Shown here: positions 16,979 through 25,679 of the stretch, piece by piece
Numbering within the stretch: the stretch's first letter is position 1
Layout of the letters: each line of letters starts with the position of its first letter
Assembly (NCBI GenBank): GCA_050246915.1
Contig: JBFWVD010000038.1
Span: forward strand, 1-49,237
Direction: 5' to 3'
Origin: JBFWVD01 sp050246915
Lineage (GTDB): Bacteria > Actinomycetota > Acidimicrobiia > Acidimicrobiales > Ilumatobacteraceae
DNA: 49,237 nt
Made by a program: the position numbers and the translations under genes
The notes under the pieces: model-generated
Databases searched by the model: none
The model's input: only the letters and a program-made list of their open reading frames with translations
What the model was told of the DNA's origin: nothing

Positions 16979-19900
16979 TCACGCCACGACCGTGGTCCGG
17001 GTCGTGGTTGTCGCACCCGCAGCCGCAGTTGACGTCGCCCCCGGCACTGTGGTCGTTGTTGCTGGCGTCGTTGTTGCTGGCGTCGTTGGTGCTGGCGTGG
17101 TCGTTGCCGTCGGAGCCGTGGTCGTGGTCGAGCTCGTCGCAGTGCCACCGCTTCCCAGCACCGCGGCCCGCTTGTACAGATCGATCGCCTCGTTGAGCTT
17201 CTTCACGTACTCGGCAACCTCGGAGGCGGGCAGCTTCGCGGCATCGGCCACCAACTGGTCGGCTTGGGCGATCAGCTCGGCAGCGGTGCCGCTCGGTGGC
17301 GTCGTGGTGGGCGTCGAAGGTGTCGTCGGAGTGGTTGGAGTCGTCGGAGTGGTCGGCGTTGCTCCAGTGTCGGGCACCGGCGACACGCCGAACGTCGCCT
17401 TGAGGGCATCGGACAACGAATCGCCGAGGAACACATCACCGTTGAAGCTGATGATCACCTTGCGCAGCTCGGTGATGGGGTTGTTGTCGGCCGAGACATA
17501 CAACGGCTGCACATAGAGCAGCGAATTCTCGAGCGGAACGATGGCCAGCTGACCCCACTTCACGTTCGACTGCTGTTGTCCGAGCAACGTCACCAGGCTC
17601 GACACTTCCTGGTTCTGCTTGATGGCCGACACCACCTGGGCCGGACCGGTCGGACGACTGGGCGTCTCGTACACCCGCAACTTGCCGTAATCCCCGACAT
17701 CACCCGAGGCGGTCATCACCGCAGCGAGCAGTTCGGTCTGATCGTTCTCACTGTTGGGCACGAACGTTCGCACCTGAACGAACGACGGCGTGTTGCCACC
17801 CGACTGCGGCAGCATCGCGAAGTACGGATCGATGCGATCGCCGCGGGTCTGCGCCTGCAGCTGATTGATGCTCGACGTCGGCGACGTGGGAATGGTGGGA
17901 CCGGTGACCGCCGCCGGATCGCGTGCCGGGATCCACGCACCGTCGAGGCCGTAGAACTTCAACGGGTCGGTGAGGTGATAGCGGCCCCACATGTTCGTCT
18001 GCACCCGGAACAGATCGGTCGGATAGCGGAAGTGCTCTGCGAGGTCCGTCGGGATGGCCGACTTCGGCTCGAACAGATCGGGGAACGCCTTCTGATAGGC
18101 CCGGACCAACGGGTCGGTCTCGTCGACCACGTAGAAGCGCACATCGCCGTTGTAAGCATCCACCACGGCCTTCACCGAGTTGCGGGCGTAGTTGAAGCTC
18201 TGACCGCGCAGCCCGCTGCCAGAGGCAACCCCACTGTTGTCGGCCTTCTGGGCGTTGGGGTAGCGATTCGTGGTCGTGTAGGCATCGATCACCCAGAACA
18301 CCTTGCCCTCGCGAACGACCGGATACGCATCGGCGTCGAAGGAGAGGAACGGGGCCAGGTCCTTCACCCGTTCGCGAACGTTGCGGTTGTACAAGATGCG
18401 CGAGTCGTTCGAGATCTGACCCGACAACAACAGGTTGGGTTCGCTGAAGCGCAGCGCGAACGCGAAACGCCGCAGTCGGCTCTTGAGTTGCACCCCGCCG
18501 GTGCCCTGGTACTGCGCACTGACATCGCTGGAACCGTCAGCGGAGATCGACGCCTCGGACACATTGGTGTTCACGATGGCGTACTCGTTGGCCTGCTCGC
18601 CGAAGTACAACTCGGGTTGCTCGAGCACCGGCGCACCCGAAGCCGCATCGAGATACACCGGCCGGCCTTCCGATGTCGCAGCCCCACTGGGAGCCATGAC
18701 CACGCCTGATCCGTGTGTGTAGATGAGGTGCGTCCCCACCCAGCTGCGCTGCGGCGCTTGGCTCGACACCAACTCGCGCGCGCCGACGAGCACCTGCGTT
18801 GCCTCGCCGTTGATCTTGTATCGATCGACGTCGAGCGAATCGAACCGGTAGTAGCCGAGCTTGGACTGGTCGGCCTGGAACGTATCGAGCACCTGCGTGG
18901 GGTCGAGCAGCGGAAGGTTGGTGAGCGATGGCGCCGACGCCGTCACACCATCGGCTTGCAGACCGTTCGGATCGAGTTCGTAGGTGATCGTCTCGACGTG
19001 CTTCTCGTCCAGGCCCATCGCCTCACGGGTCGCGTCGATGTTGCGGTCGATGTAGGGCAGCTCCCGTCGGTTCTCCGACGGCTGTACGTAGAAGCGCTGC
19101 ACCACCGCGGGGTAGATCGTTCCCGCCGACACGGCGATCACGGCCCACAGACCGACCGCTAGCACTGGCAACACCCAACCGCGTCGTCGGATGTTGACGA
19201 TCAGCAACACGAACGATGTGAGCGAGATGACCATGAGCAACGTGATGGCCGGCAACTTCGCGTTCACGTCGGTGTAGGTCGCGCCCGAGACCGCTCCCCG
19301 GCTCGAGAACGTGAGCGCATAGCGATCGAACCAGTACATGATCGCCTTCACCAGCGCGAGCACGCCGAGCAACACCGACAGGTGGGCCTTCACATGCGGC
19401 GTGACCCGGTCGGTGGCCACCTGCAAGCGGATGCCGCCGTTGAGATAGTGGCCCACCGCGGTGACCACCAGAACGATGACCAGGGCCGCGAAGAACCACG
19501 ACAGGACGAACGAGATGAACGGCAACTGGAAGACGTAGAAGCCGACGTCCTTGTTGAACTGCGCGTCGCTGGTGCCGAAGTCGACGCGATGGGTGAACAA
19601 GATCCAGTCTTTCCACTGGCTCGATGTTCCGACACCGGCGATGAGCGCGAACAACAGCGACACCACGACGCGCACCACGGCAGTGCGCCCACCGATCAAC
19701 TGGCGATACCGCTCGAGGAATTCGCCCTCAGGCCCAGGAGCCACGAACGCCGGCGCCAACTTGTCGGCCACGAACAAGTTGCCCAGCATGATCACGAAGA
19801 AGATCGCAGTGAAGATGACGGCGAGGGCGATCTTGGCTCCGAGCACCCCGGTGAACACGCTGGAGTAGCCCAACGAGTCGAACCAGAGATAGTCGGTGTA

Positions 19901-20050
19901 GAAGCCGGCGATGCCGCGTGCCGACAGGAACAGCACGAACAGCACCGCCACCGCAGCGATCAGGAGGATGCGACCCCGGTTCGGATTCTTGCTCTTCTTC
20001 GCCCGCCGCTTTCGGGGCTGACGTGGCGGGAGGTCGCTGGGGATGCGCAT
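16979..20050 (-). CDS. UPF0182 family membrane protein
   Basis: A large conserved membrane protein (1023 aa) of the actinobacterial/cyanobacterial UPF0182 (COG1615) family; its function is unknown. The N-terminus is basic (KRRAKKSKNPNRGR). About seven membrane helices follow in the first 330 residues (for example ILLIAAVAVLFVLFLSA), then a long extracytoplasmic region with family blocks such as YIDRNIDATREAMGLD and IYTHGSGVVMAPSG. The C-terminus is low-complexity: TPT repeats near residue 930 and a Thr/Ala-rich tail, with a short charged helix (ELIAQADQLVADAAK) between. I chose the ATG at 20050; another lies 33 bases upstream. Confidence 0.92.
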   Translation of the reverse strand: MRIPSDLPPRQPRKRRAKKSKNPNRGRILLIAAVAVLFVLFLSARGIAGFYTDYLWFDSLGYSSVFTGVLGAKIALAVIFTAIFFVIMLGNLFVADKLAPAFVAPGPEGEFLERYRQLIGGRTAVVRVVVSLLFALIAGVGTSSQWKDWILFTHRVDFGTSDAQFNKDVGFYVFQLPFISFVLSWFFAALVIVLVVTAVGHYLNGGIRLQVATDRVTPHVKAHLSVLLGVLALVKAIMYWFDRYALTFSSRGAVSGATYTDVNAKLPAITLLMVISLTSFVLLIVNIRRRGWVLPVLAVGLWAVIAVSAGTIYPAVVQRFYVQPSENRRELPYIDRNIDATREAMGLDEKHVETITYELDPNGLQADGVTASAPSLTNLPLLDPTQVLDTFQADQSKLGYYRFDSLDVDRYKINGEATQVLVGARELVSSQAPQRSWVGTHLIYTHGSGVVMAPSGAATSEGRPVYLDAASGAPVLEQPELYFGEQANEYAIVNTNVSEASISADGSSDVSAQYQGTGGVQLKSRLRRFAFALRFSEPNLLLSGQISNDSRILYNRNVRERVKDLAPFLSFDADAYPVVREGKVFWVIDAYTTTNRYPNAQKADNSGVASGSGLRGQSFNYARNSVKAVVDAYNGDVRFYVVDETDPLVRAYQKAFPDLFEPKSAIPTDLAEHFRYPTDLFRVQTNMWGRYHLTDPLKFYGLDGAWIPARDPAAVTGPTIPTSPTSSINQLQAQTRGDRIDPYFAMLPQSGGNTPSFVQVRTFVPNSENDQTELLAAVMTASGDVGDYGKLRVYETPSRPTGPAQVVSAIKQNQEVSSLVTLLGQQQSNVKWGQLAIVPLENSLLYVQPLYVSADNNPITELRKVIISFNGDVFLGDSLSDALKATFGVSPVPDTGATPTTPTTPTTPTTPSTPTTTPPSGTAAELIAQADQLVADAAKLPASEVAEYVKKLNEAIDLYKRAAVLGSGGTATSSTTTTAPTATTTPAPTTPATTTPATTTTVPGATSTAAAGATTTTRTTVVA

Positions 20051-20113
20051 CGGGGGCGAGGCTAGTGGTGACGACCGGTGCACACGCCGCGCATCGGCCG
20101 GGCGGACGTCGCG

Positions 20114-22186
20114 TCAGTCCACGACGAGATGGCAGCGACACCCGACATGCGCCGGCGGAACGACGTGGCCGGTGGGAAACGGCTCCCCTGCCAGGACCGG
20201 TCCGGCCAGTGCGTTGTCCTCGGCGTCGGGGCACGGAGCGCCACTGGGATCGATCATCCAGCGCATGCAGGTCCCGGCCGGAACCGCGGCGACCAGGCCG
20301 AGTTCATAGGCGCTGATCACGATGTGCGAGGCCAGATCGTCGAAGCGTTGCGTTTTCCACTCCCGATAGGCGGCGCGCAGCAGCGACGTGGCTTCCTCGC
20401 AGTCCTGCCCGGCCAGAGCCAGCGAGTCGAGCAGCCGGGCTCGGAGCGGGCCGGCCACGTCGATGGCCACTTCGGCCAACACTGCGTCGACGACGCGGGC
20501 CCGGTCGATCACCGCGTTGGCGTCGAGCGGGGACGCTCCGCCTCGGCGTGCACCAGCCATCGCCGCAGAACGCACGTCAGCCTCCACGGCAGCGCGATAG
20601 CGATCGAGATGATCGATCTCGCTGCCGAACACCACGTCGGGTGCCGGGGTATGGGCGGTGCGACGAAGTCGGTCGAAAACGTCGTTCTGCTCGTCGGCCA
20701 GCGCTCGTTTGAGGTGACGGGCCAATGTCTTTTCGACGATCCCCAACTCGGCCCGGCGCACGGCCAGTTCGGGTGGCTCGGTGGCGGCGAGGGTCTCGTC
20801 ATCGATCACTTCGACCACATCGGTGGCGCCTGCAGTCGCAGCAGGCTCCGCGATGCTCCCTGCGTCGGTCACATCGATGACGTCCCGCACTGCCACCGCG
20901 GCATGCGATCGCTCGGTCGGCTCATCGGCCAGCACCACCCGGGCCGTGGCAACGGCTTCGACCCGTTGCGCACGGAGCCGGGCGAAGAGATCATCCACCG
21001 GCGAGCCATCGGCATTGCGACGACCATCACCGGGCCCATCGTCGGGCTCGGGCGCCTCGTCAGCCATTGCAGCATCGGCCGCAGTCTCATCAGCCGCTGC
21101 CTCATCAGCCGCTGCCTCATCAGCCGCGGTCGCATCGGTCTCGACTTCATCGACGACCGATGGCGCCTCGGCCTGGGCCTCATCGGTGACCGGCTCGACC
21201 TCGGGGAGGTCTGGGGTCCACGACTCGTCCTGCGCGAGTGCTTCCGGCTCATCGTGTGTCACGTGCTCCGTGACGTCGACCGGGGCGTGTGACACATCGG
21301 GTTCCATGGACTCGATGTCGAAGATGGGAGCCGATTCCGTCACCACCGTGACCGCCGCCGCCACCGGCTCGGGCACCACCGGCTCGGGCGCCACGTCGGA
21401 TGGCAGAGCCTCGGGCGCATCCGCCCATTCGCTCGGCACCGACCCTGCGTTCACCGCGGCGATCACCGCCACTTCACCGGTCACCTGACGATCGAGTCCG
21501 GCGAGCAGATCATCGCCGTCGTACACCGCGTCGGTGAGCGGCCGGGACAGCGCGCCGCCGGCCAACGCCTGGGCTTCGGGAACCGAGCGCGACAACTCCT
21601 CGGTGACGGTGATGAGCGAACGGCGAGCGACGTCGTACGCGGCCAACAGACGATCGCGGCCGATCTTGAGCTGCTCGAGCTGTCGGCGGCCGGCCTCGCG
21701 TCGACGAGCCAGGTCGGACAAGATCCGCTCACGAACCGCGTGGGCCTCGGCGAGCATCTCGCGCCCTTGCTGCTTCACCGATTCGAGATGAGCGTCAGCG
21801 CTGCTCTCCGCCTCTTGGCGATGGTGTGCCGCAGCGACCTCGGCCGCAGATCGGATTCTGGTGGCCTCGTCCTCGGCTTCTTTCAAGGTGCGGTGCACGT
21901 GCTCCTCGGCCCGGGTGCGCATCTGCGATGCGGCCTGGTGCGCGGTGGTGAGAACGCGGGCGGCTTCCTCGCCGAGTCGCTTGGACACCTCGGCCTCGTC
22001 GAGATCCTCGAGCGGAATCGCGTCGTGTCGAGCCTGTTCGAGCTCACGCTCGAGCTGCTCGATCCGATCCGCCAACGAAGAGCGCTCTTGTTCGAGCGAC
22101 CGGATGTGCGAACGCACCTGATCGGGATCGAACCCTTTGCGAACCGTGGCGAACGGCAAGCCGCCGGTATCGGGACGGTGGGCCAT
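20114..22186 (-). CDS. DivIVA-like coiled-coil protein with a phage-head-type Cys/His C-terminus
   Basis: 690 aa in three parts. Residues 1-200 start with a DivIVA-like motif (FATVRKGFDPDQVRSHI) and form a long coiled coil with many Arg, Glu and Ala. Residues about 260-420 are acidic, disordered, Ala/Asp/Glu-rich, with a repeated DEAAADEAAADE-type stretch. The last 200 residues are helical and end in PCPDAEDN, then GEPFPTGHVVPPAHVGCRC. That end resembles the Cys/His end of SPP1 gp7/Mu gpF-type head-morphogenesis proteins. DivIVA-type proteins mark poles or septa. No phage genes are nearby, so this looks like a domesticated cell-biology protein. Role unknown. Confidence 0.75.
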   Translation of the reverse strand: MAHRPDTGGLPFATVRKGFDPDQVRSHIRSLEQERSSLADRIEQLERELEQARHDAIPLEDLDEAEVSKRLGEEAARVLTTAHQAASQMRTRAEEHVHRTLKEAEDEATRIRSAAEVAAAHHRQEAESSADAHLESVKQQGREMLAEAHAVRERILSDLARRREAGRRQLEQLKIGRDRLLAAYDVARRSLITVTEELSRSVPEAQALAGGALSRPLTDAVYDGDDLLAGLDRQVTGEVAVIAAVNAGSVPSEWADAPEALPSDVAPEPVVPEPVAAAVTVVTESAPIFDIESMEPDVSHAPVDVTEHVTHDEPEALAQDESWTPDLPEVEPVTDEAQAEAPSVVDEVETDATAADEAAADEAAADETAADAAMADEAPEPDDGPGDGRRNADGSPVDDLFARLRAQRVEAVATARVVLADEPTERSHAAVAVRDVIDVTDAGSIAEPAATAGATDVVEVIDDETLAATEPPELAVRRAELGIVEKTLARHLKRALADEQNDVFDRLRRTAHTPAPDVVFGSEIDHLDRYRAAVEADVRSAAMAGARRGGASPLDANAVIDRARVVDAVLAEVAIDVAGPLRARLLDSLALAGQDCEEATSLLRAAYREWKTQRFDDLASHIVISAYELGLVAAVPAGTCMRWMIDPSGAPCPDAEDNALAGPVLAGEPFPTGHVVPPAHVGCRCHLVVD

Positions 22187-22240
22187 CTGTGCAGACTAGG
22201 CCCACCGGACAACGACGAGTGGTTCAGTCGCTGGCCGATG

Positions 22241-23497
22241 TCAGGCCTTGCCGGGAGTGCCCAGGGCGAGGCTGTTGCCACCGAGCTTCGCCAACTCGTC
22301 GAGGGCGTCGTCGAGGGTCTCGACGCCGACCACCTCGAGCTTGCCGTTGGTGACCGCGGACCGAGCGTCCGCTGCTTCATCAGCGGGAACGATGAACACG
22401 TCTGCGCCGGCGCGCTGCACGGCGACGGTCTTCTGCTTGATGCCACCGATGTTGCCGACATCACCGGAGAAGTTGATGGTCCCCGTGACGGCCACCGATT
22501 TGCCGCCCGTCAGCTCGCCGGGGGTGAGCACATCAAGTGCACCGAGGGTGAAGGCCAACCCCGCGGACGGACCGCCCACGTTCCCACTGTCGATCTCGAG
22601 ATCGACGGGGAACTTGAACTGGAGCGTGGGTGGGACACCGGTGTTGATGCCGATGATGGGAGTGCCGTCATCCCGCTTGGTCAGTTCGATCCGGACGGTC
22701 CGCTCGTTCGTGCCGTCGTTGTCGGTGATCGTGGCGCTCAGCACATCGCCGGGTTGGTGTTTGGTGATGATTGCCCGCAGATCGGCATCGATCGGTGTGG
22801 CTTCGCCGTCGAGGGCAGTGATGATGTCGCCGCGCTGGAGGACCCTGGCCGCAGGGACCTCCTCGGCGATGTCGGTGACCACAACGCCGCCTCCGGTGAC
22901 CTGGGCCGGGTAACCGAGCTTGCGGAGCGCAACGAAGGTTGCGGTGTCCTTGGAGAAGCCCATGACCCGGAGGTTCTCCTTGCGGTTCTCCTCCGGTGTG
23001 CGGTCACCGAGGAGTTGACGCTCACTGACCACCTCCACGTCATCGCTCAGCCAGCCCTGGTCGTAGCGGAACTTCTCGAACCGACTCATGCGATGGGTTC
23101 GCACGGTGGTGTACATCACCTCACCCTTGGCGTCGTAGAGCTCCACGTCCTTCGAGCTGATGAGGTCCTCGGTGGGGGTGGCTTGGCCCGGTTCGATGAC
23201 GTAGTACGGCACCGTCTGCAGTGACGTCGTGGCGATCACCGCTGACGGGACACCGATCACGGTGATGAACGCCGCCCATCCCAGCCAGAACCGCTTGCGG
23301 TGCTTGGGGGCGACGATGATGGGCGCACCGGGCCACGTCGGATCGGCCAGCGGCTCCGAACCGTCCAGGCCGGAAACATCGGGTCCCGAGGCGTCGGAAC
23401 GCGGCGCGACGGGCGCGGCCCATCCCGGGTCGGGGAGACTGCTGCTCCCCTCTCCCTGCGGCGGGTCTGGCGGTAGTGTCGGAGGTTGCGTGTCCAC
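22241..23497 (-). CDS. Membrane-anchored Lon-like serine protease with PDZ domain (YlbL type)
   Basis: About 418 aa. A Pro-rich cytoplasmic start leads to a membrane helix (FWLGWAAFITVIGVPSAVIATT). A PDZ domain follows (VPAARVLQRGDIITALDGEATP), then a Lon proteolytic domain with the catalytic Ser in VGGPSAGLAFTLG and the Lys in GNIGGIKQKTVAV. The layout matches actinobacterial and Bacillus YlbL, a secreted-side protease. The start is uncertain. The GTG at 23497 is the last candidate before the membrane helix, yet it overlaps the 5' end of the divergent gene at 23490 by 8 bases. The gene stops about 50 bases before the DivIVA-like gene begins. Confidence 0.85.
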   Translation of the reverse strand: MDTQPPTLPPDPPQGEGSSSLPDPGWAAPVAPRSDASGPDVSGLDGSEPLADPTWPGAPIIVAPKHRKRFWLGWAAFITVIGVPSAVIATTSLQTVPYYVIEPGQATPTEDLISSKDVELYDAKGEVMYTTVRTHRMSRFEKFRYDQGWLSDDVEVVSERQLLGDRTPEENRKENLRVMGFSKDTATFVALRKLGYPAQVTGGGVVVTDIAEEVPAARVLQRGDIITALDGEATPIDADLRAIITKHQPGDVLSATITDNDGTNERTVRIELTKRDDGTPIIGINTGVPPTLQFKFPVDLEIDSGNVGGPSAGLAFTLGALDVLTPGELTGGKSVAVTGTINFSGDVGNIGGIKQKTVAVQRAGADVFIVPADEAADARSAVTNGKLEVVGVETLDDALDELAKLGGNSLALGTPGKA

Positions 23498-23801
23498 GTT
23501 GGTCTTCACCGTTCTGGCTGGTGCGATTGCGGCGCTGGCGATGCTCTGGTTGTTGATCGTCGACCGTCCCAAGCCTGTCATGAGATCTCGATGGTTTCGC
23601 CGCGGCCGGGTGACGACGATCCCGATCAGCCACGCTACGACGGCGCCGGCCGTCGCCTATCGCCGTCCCGGACCACTCGGCCGCCTCAAGGCCATCTTCG
23701 GGCTCAGCGCAATGACAGTTGCCATCGGCATCGTGTTGGCCTTCAGCGTCATCGCTTCTGTCGCGGCCGCCGCGCTCGCTTTGCGCCAACTCACCCGATG
23801 A
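23490..23801 (+). CDS. Small membrane protein
   Basis: 103 aa with two predicted membrane helices (TLVFTVLAGAIAALAMLWLLIV and AMTVAIGIVLAFSVIASVAAA) joined by a basic loop rich in Arg and Pro. The GTG start at 23490 has GGAGG four bases upstream. It is joined to the HEAT-repeat gene by an ATGA overlap. No family recognised; a membrane partner for the HEAT protein is possible. Confidence 0.75.
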   Translation: MSTLVFTVLAGAIAALAMLWLLIVDRPKPVMRSRWFRRGRVTTIPISHATTAPAVAYRRPGPLGRLKAIFGLSAMTVAIGIVLAFSVIASVAAAALALRQLTR

Positions 23802-24424
23802 ACGACTCCGCCGACGCGACGACACCGATGACCACTGCGGCCGTGACCACCGAACGCGCCGCCGTGGCTGCGGCCGGCCACCTGGGTGACGAGACCACCG
23901 CACGCACCGGCCTGGCCTCGGACTCGCCCACGATCCGGGCAACGGCGTTGGGGGCGCTGGAGCGGATGGCCTCGTTGACCGACGACGATGTCGAGACAGC
24001 GCTTCGTGATCCCTCTCCCGTGGTGCGTCGACGCGCTGCGGAGCTTGCGGCCCAACATCGATCGGTGAGCCTCGACGTCGCGCTCGGCGACCACGATCCG
24101 ACAGTGGTCGAGATGGCGGCATGGTCGTGCGGCGAGCGCGTACCGGGGAGCGAGTCGACCGTGGCTGCGCTCGTGTCGTTGGCCCGAACCCATCGCGATG
24201 CACTGGTGCGCGAAGCCGCTGTGGCCGCGCTCGGCGCACTCGAGCATCCCGACGGACTGGCGGCGATCCTCGCCGCCATGGACGACAAGCCCGCAATCCG
24301 TCGTCGAGCGGTGATCGCGCTGACGCCGTTCGACGGACCGGAGGTGACCGCGGCCATGGAACGAGCCCTGACCGATCGGGACTGGCAGGTACGGCAACTC
24401 GCCGAGGATCTCAGCGATCGCTGA
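23798..24424 (+). CDS. HEAT-repeat protein
   Basis: 208 aa of helical repeats of about 30 residues, each with the Asp-x-x-x-x-V-R-R-x-A pattern of HEAT/PBS-lyase repeats: DSPTIRATALGALERM, DPSPVVRRRAAELAA, DKPAIRRRAVIAL and DRDWQVRQLAEDL. Such repeats are protein-protein scaffolds. The start ATG overlaps the stop of the membrane-protein gene. The last codons and the stop lie inside a perfect 40-bp palindrome. Confidence 0.85.
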   Translation: MNDSADATTPMTTAAVTTERAAVAAAGHLGDETTARTGLASDSPTIRATALGALERMASLTDDDVETALRDPSPVVRRRAAELAAQHRSVSLDVALGDHDPTVVEMAAWSCGERVPGSESTVAALVSLARTHRDALVREAAVAALGALEHPDGLAAILAAMDDKPAIRRRAVIALTPFDGPEVTAAMERALTDRDWQVRQLAEDLSDR

Positions 24425-24437
24425 GATCCTCGGCGAG
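24398..24437. repeat. Perfect 40-bp palindrome over the stop codon of the HEAT-repeat gene
   Basis: The 20-bp arm CTCGCCGAGGATCTCAGCGA is followed at once by its exact reverse complement, with no spacer; the centre is GCGATCGC. It contains the HEAT gene stop (TGA, 24422-24424). It could act as a terminator for both this gene and the convergent PepSY-like gene, though there is no T-run. Confidence 0.9.
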
Positions 24438-24481
24438 CGGTGGCTCACGTATCGAGGGGGACTCGCTTTACGAGGGATGGT

Positions 24482-25000
24482 TCACTTCATGCCGTCCTCG
24501 ATGCTCGCCACGGAGTAGTCGGCGTTCAGCTTGACCGTGGCCTTGGAACCATCGGCCTTGGTCACGTGGGCTTCGAACGCGGCACCTTCGGCGTCCGTCT
24601 CGACCCGGTCGATGGTGGCACCAGGAACCGCGGCGGTGGCCGCCTCGGTCACCTTGGTGGCCTCGTCACCGGTGAGGATGGTCTCGGTGATGCCGTTGGC
24701 CTGATGTCCACCCTTGCTCGGGTCTCCACCAGGCCCGCCACCGTGGCGGCCGGCAGGCGCATCGGCCGGTGGAGTGGTCGCATCAGCGGTTGCAGTGCTC
24801 GAATCGGCTGCGGTCACCGGAGCCGTCGAATCCACGGACGTACTGGAGTCGACTGCAGTGCTGGAGTCGACTGCAGTGCTGGAGTCGACGGTCGCTTCCT
24901 GTGCTGCAGCGCTCCCGACGAACGAGGCACCGATGGCCCCGCCGGTCACTGTGGCACCGACGACAGCGGCGGCGATGGCAGCTTTGCGAATGGGGTTCAT
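24482..25000 (-). CDS. Exported PepSY-like protein with Ser/Thr/Asp repeats
   Basis: 172 aa. The Sec signal peptide starts MNPIRKAAIAAAVVGATVTGG and likely ends near SAAAQE. A linker follows with VDSSTA repeated about three and a half times, mirrored by 18-bp direct repeats in the DNA at about 24840-24890. A Gly/His-rich stretch (AGRHGGGPGGDPSKGGHQ) comes next, then a PepSY-like domain (ILTGDEATKVTEAA, ATIDRVETDAEGAAFEAHV, ATVKLNADYSV). PepSY domains inhibit or modulate extracytoplasmic enzymes. AGGAG before the ATG at 25000 fixes the start. Confidence 0.8.
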   Translation of the reverse strand: MNPIRKAAIAAAVVGATVTGGAIGASFVGSAAAQEATVDSSTAVDSSTAVDSSTSVDSTAPVTAADSSTATADATTPPADAPAGRHGGGPGGDPSKGGHQANGITETILTGDEATKVTEAATAAVPGATIDRVETDAEGAAFEAHVTKADGSKATVKLNADYSVASIEDGMK

Positions 25001-25150
25001 GTTGATCTCCTGAGGTTCTCGTGTCCCGAACCATTCGGAACGAGCACCAGCATCTGCCCCGAGGGTGAGAGCACCATGCGCCGTGAGCAAGAACCCGGTG
25101 AGTGTCGAGCACCCTGTCGATAACCGTCAGTCGATGACCATCATTCGATC

Positions 25151-25164
25151 ACCGCAATTGCGGT
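25151..25164. promoter_or_regulatory. Perfect palindrome ACCGCAATTGCGGT upstream of the PepSY-like gene
   Basis: A 14-bp perfect inverted repeat in the gap between the GNAT gene end (25179) and the PepSY-like gene start (25000), both on the minus strand. It could be an operator for the PepSY-like gene or part of a GNAT terminator. No regulator is identified. Confidence 0.3.
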
Positions 25165-25178
25165 TGACGCCACGCTGT

Positions 25179-25613
25179 TCAGTCGACGTCGAAGCGGTAC
25201 ACGTTGGTGTTGCGCTGCTTGAAGCCCATGCGCTGATACAGCCGATTGGCCGCCTCGCGGCTCGGGCGACTGGTGAGATCGACGCTCACCACACCTCGGG
25301 CCTTGGCGAACTCGATGGCTGCGCTGTTGAGCTTCTCACCGGCCCCCATGCCGCGAGCCGAGCTGTCCACCACCACATCTTCGATCCACGCCCGCACACC
25401 GGTCGGGATGCGGAACAGCACCAAGGTGAGGCTGCCGACGACCTTGCCGTCGACCACGGCGAGGAACAGTTCGGTGGCCGGTGACGCCACGATCTCGGCG
25501 AGCGCTTCCTTCGTGGGCGGCGGGTTCGACTTCGACAGCTGCGGGATCAACATCGCGAAGGCCTCGACCAACTCGTCGGTGACCTCGGTGGCGATCTCGA
25601 TGCGCAGTGACAT
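25179..25613 (-). CDS. GNAT-family N-acetyltransferase
   Basis: 144 aa. GNAT features are clear: ELFLAVVDGKVVGSLTLV (beta2-beta4), WIEDVVVDSSARGMGAGEKL with the acetyl-CoA pyrophosphate loop R-G-M-G-A-G, and EAANRLYQRMGFKQRNTNVYRF at the end. The target is unknown. The start at 25613 removes a non-conserved extension of 17 codons. The closest generic type is an amino-acid or small-molecule acetyltransferase. Confidence 0.87.
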   Translation of the reverse strand: MSLRIEIATEVTDELVEAFAMLIPQLSKSNPPPTKEALAEIVASPATELFLAVVDGKVVGSLTLVLFRIPTGVRAWIEDVVVDSSARGMGAGEKLNSAAIEFAKARGVVSVDLTSRPSREAANRLYQRMGFKQRNTNVYRFDVD

Positions 25614-25679
25614 GGAGCGCCAAGGTAGCGGGGTCCGCGCTGACCCGGGAAAGATCCTCGACAACTACGCTCACAGACC

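Noticed and set aside
16979..17400. CRISPR-like or tandem-repeat array
   Set aside because: The repeats are Thr/Pro codon repeats in the low-complexity tail of UPF0182, with no uniform spacers; no CRISPR array was seen anywhere in the window.
17264..18709. A 481-codon plus-strand frame inside UPF0182
   Set aside because: Antisense shadow of a long, well-conserved gene.
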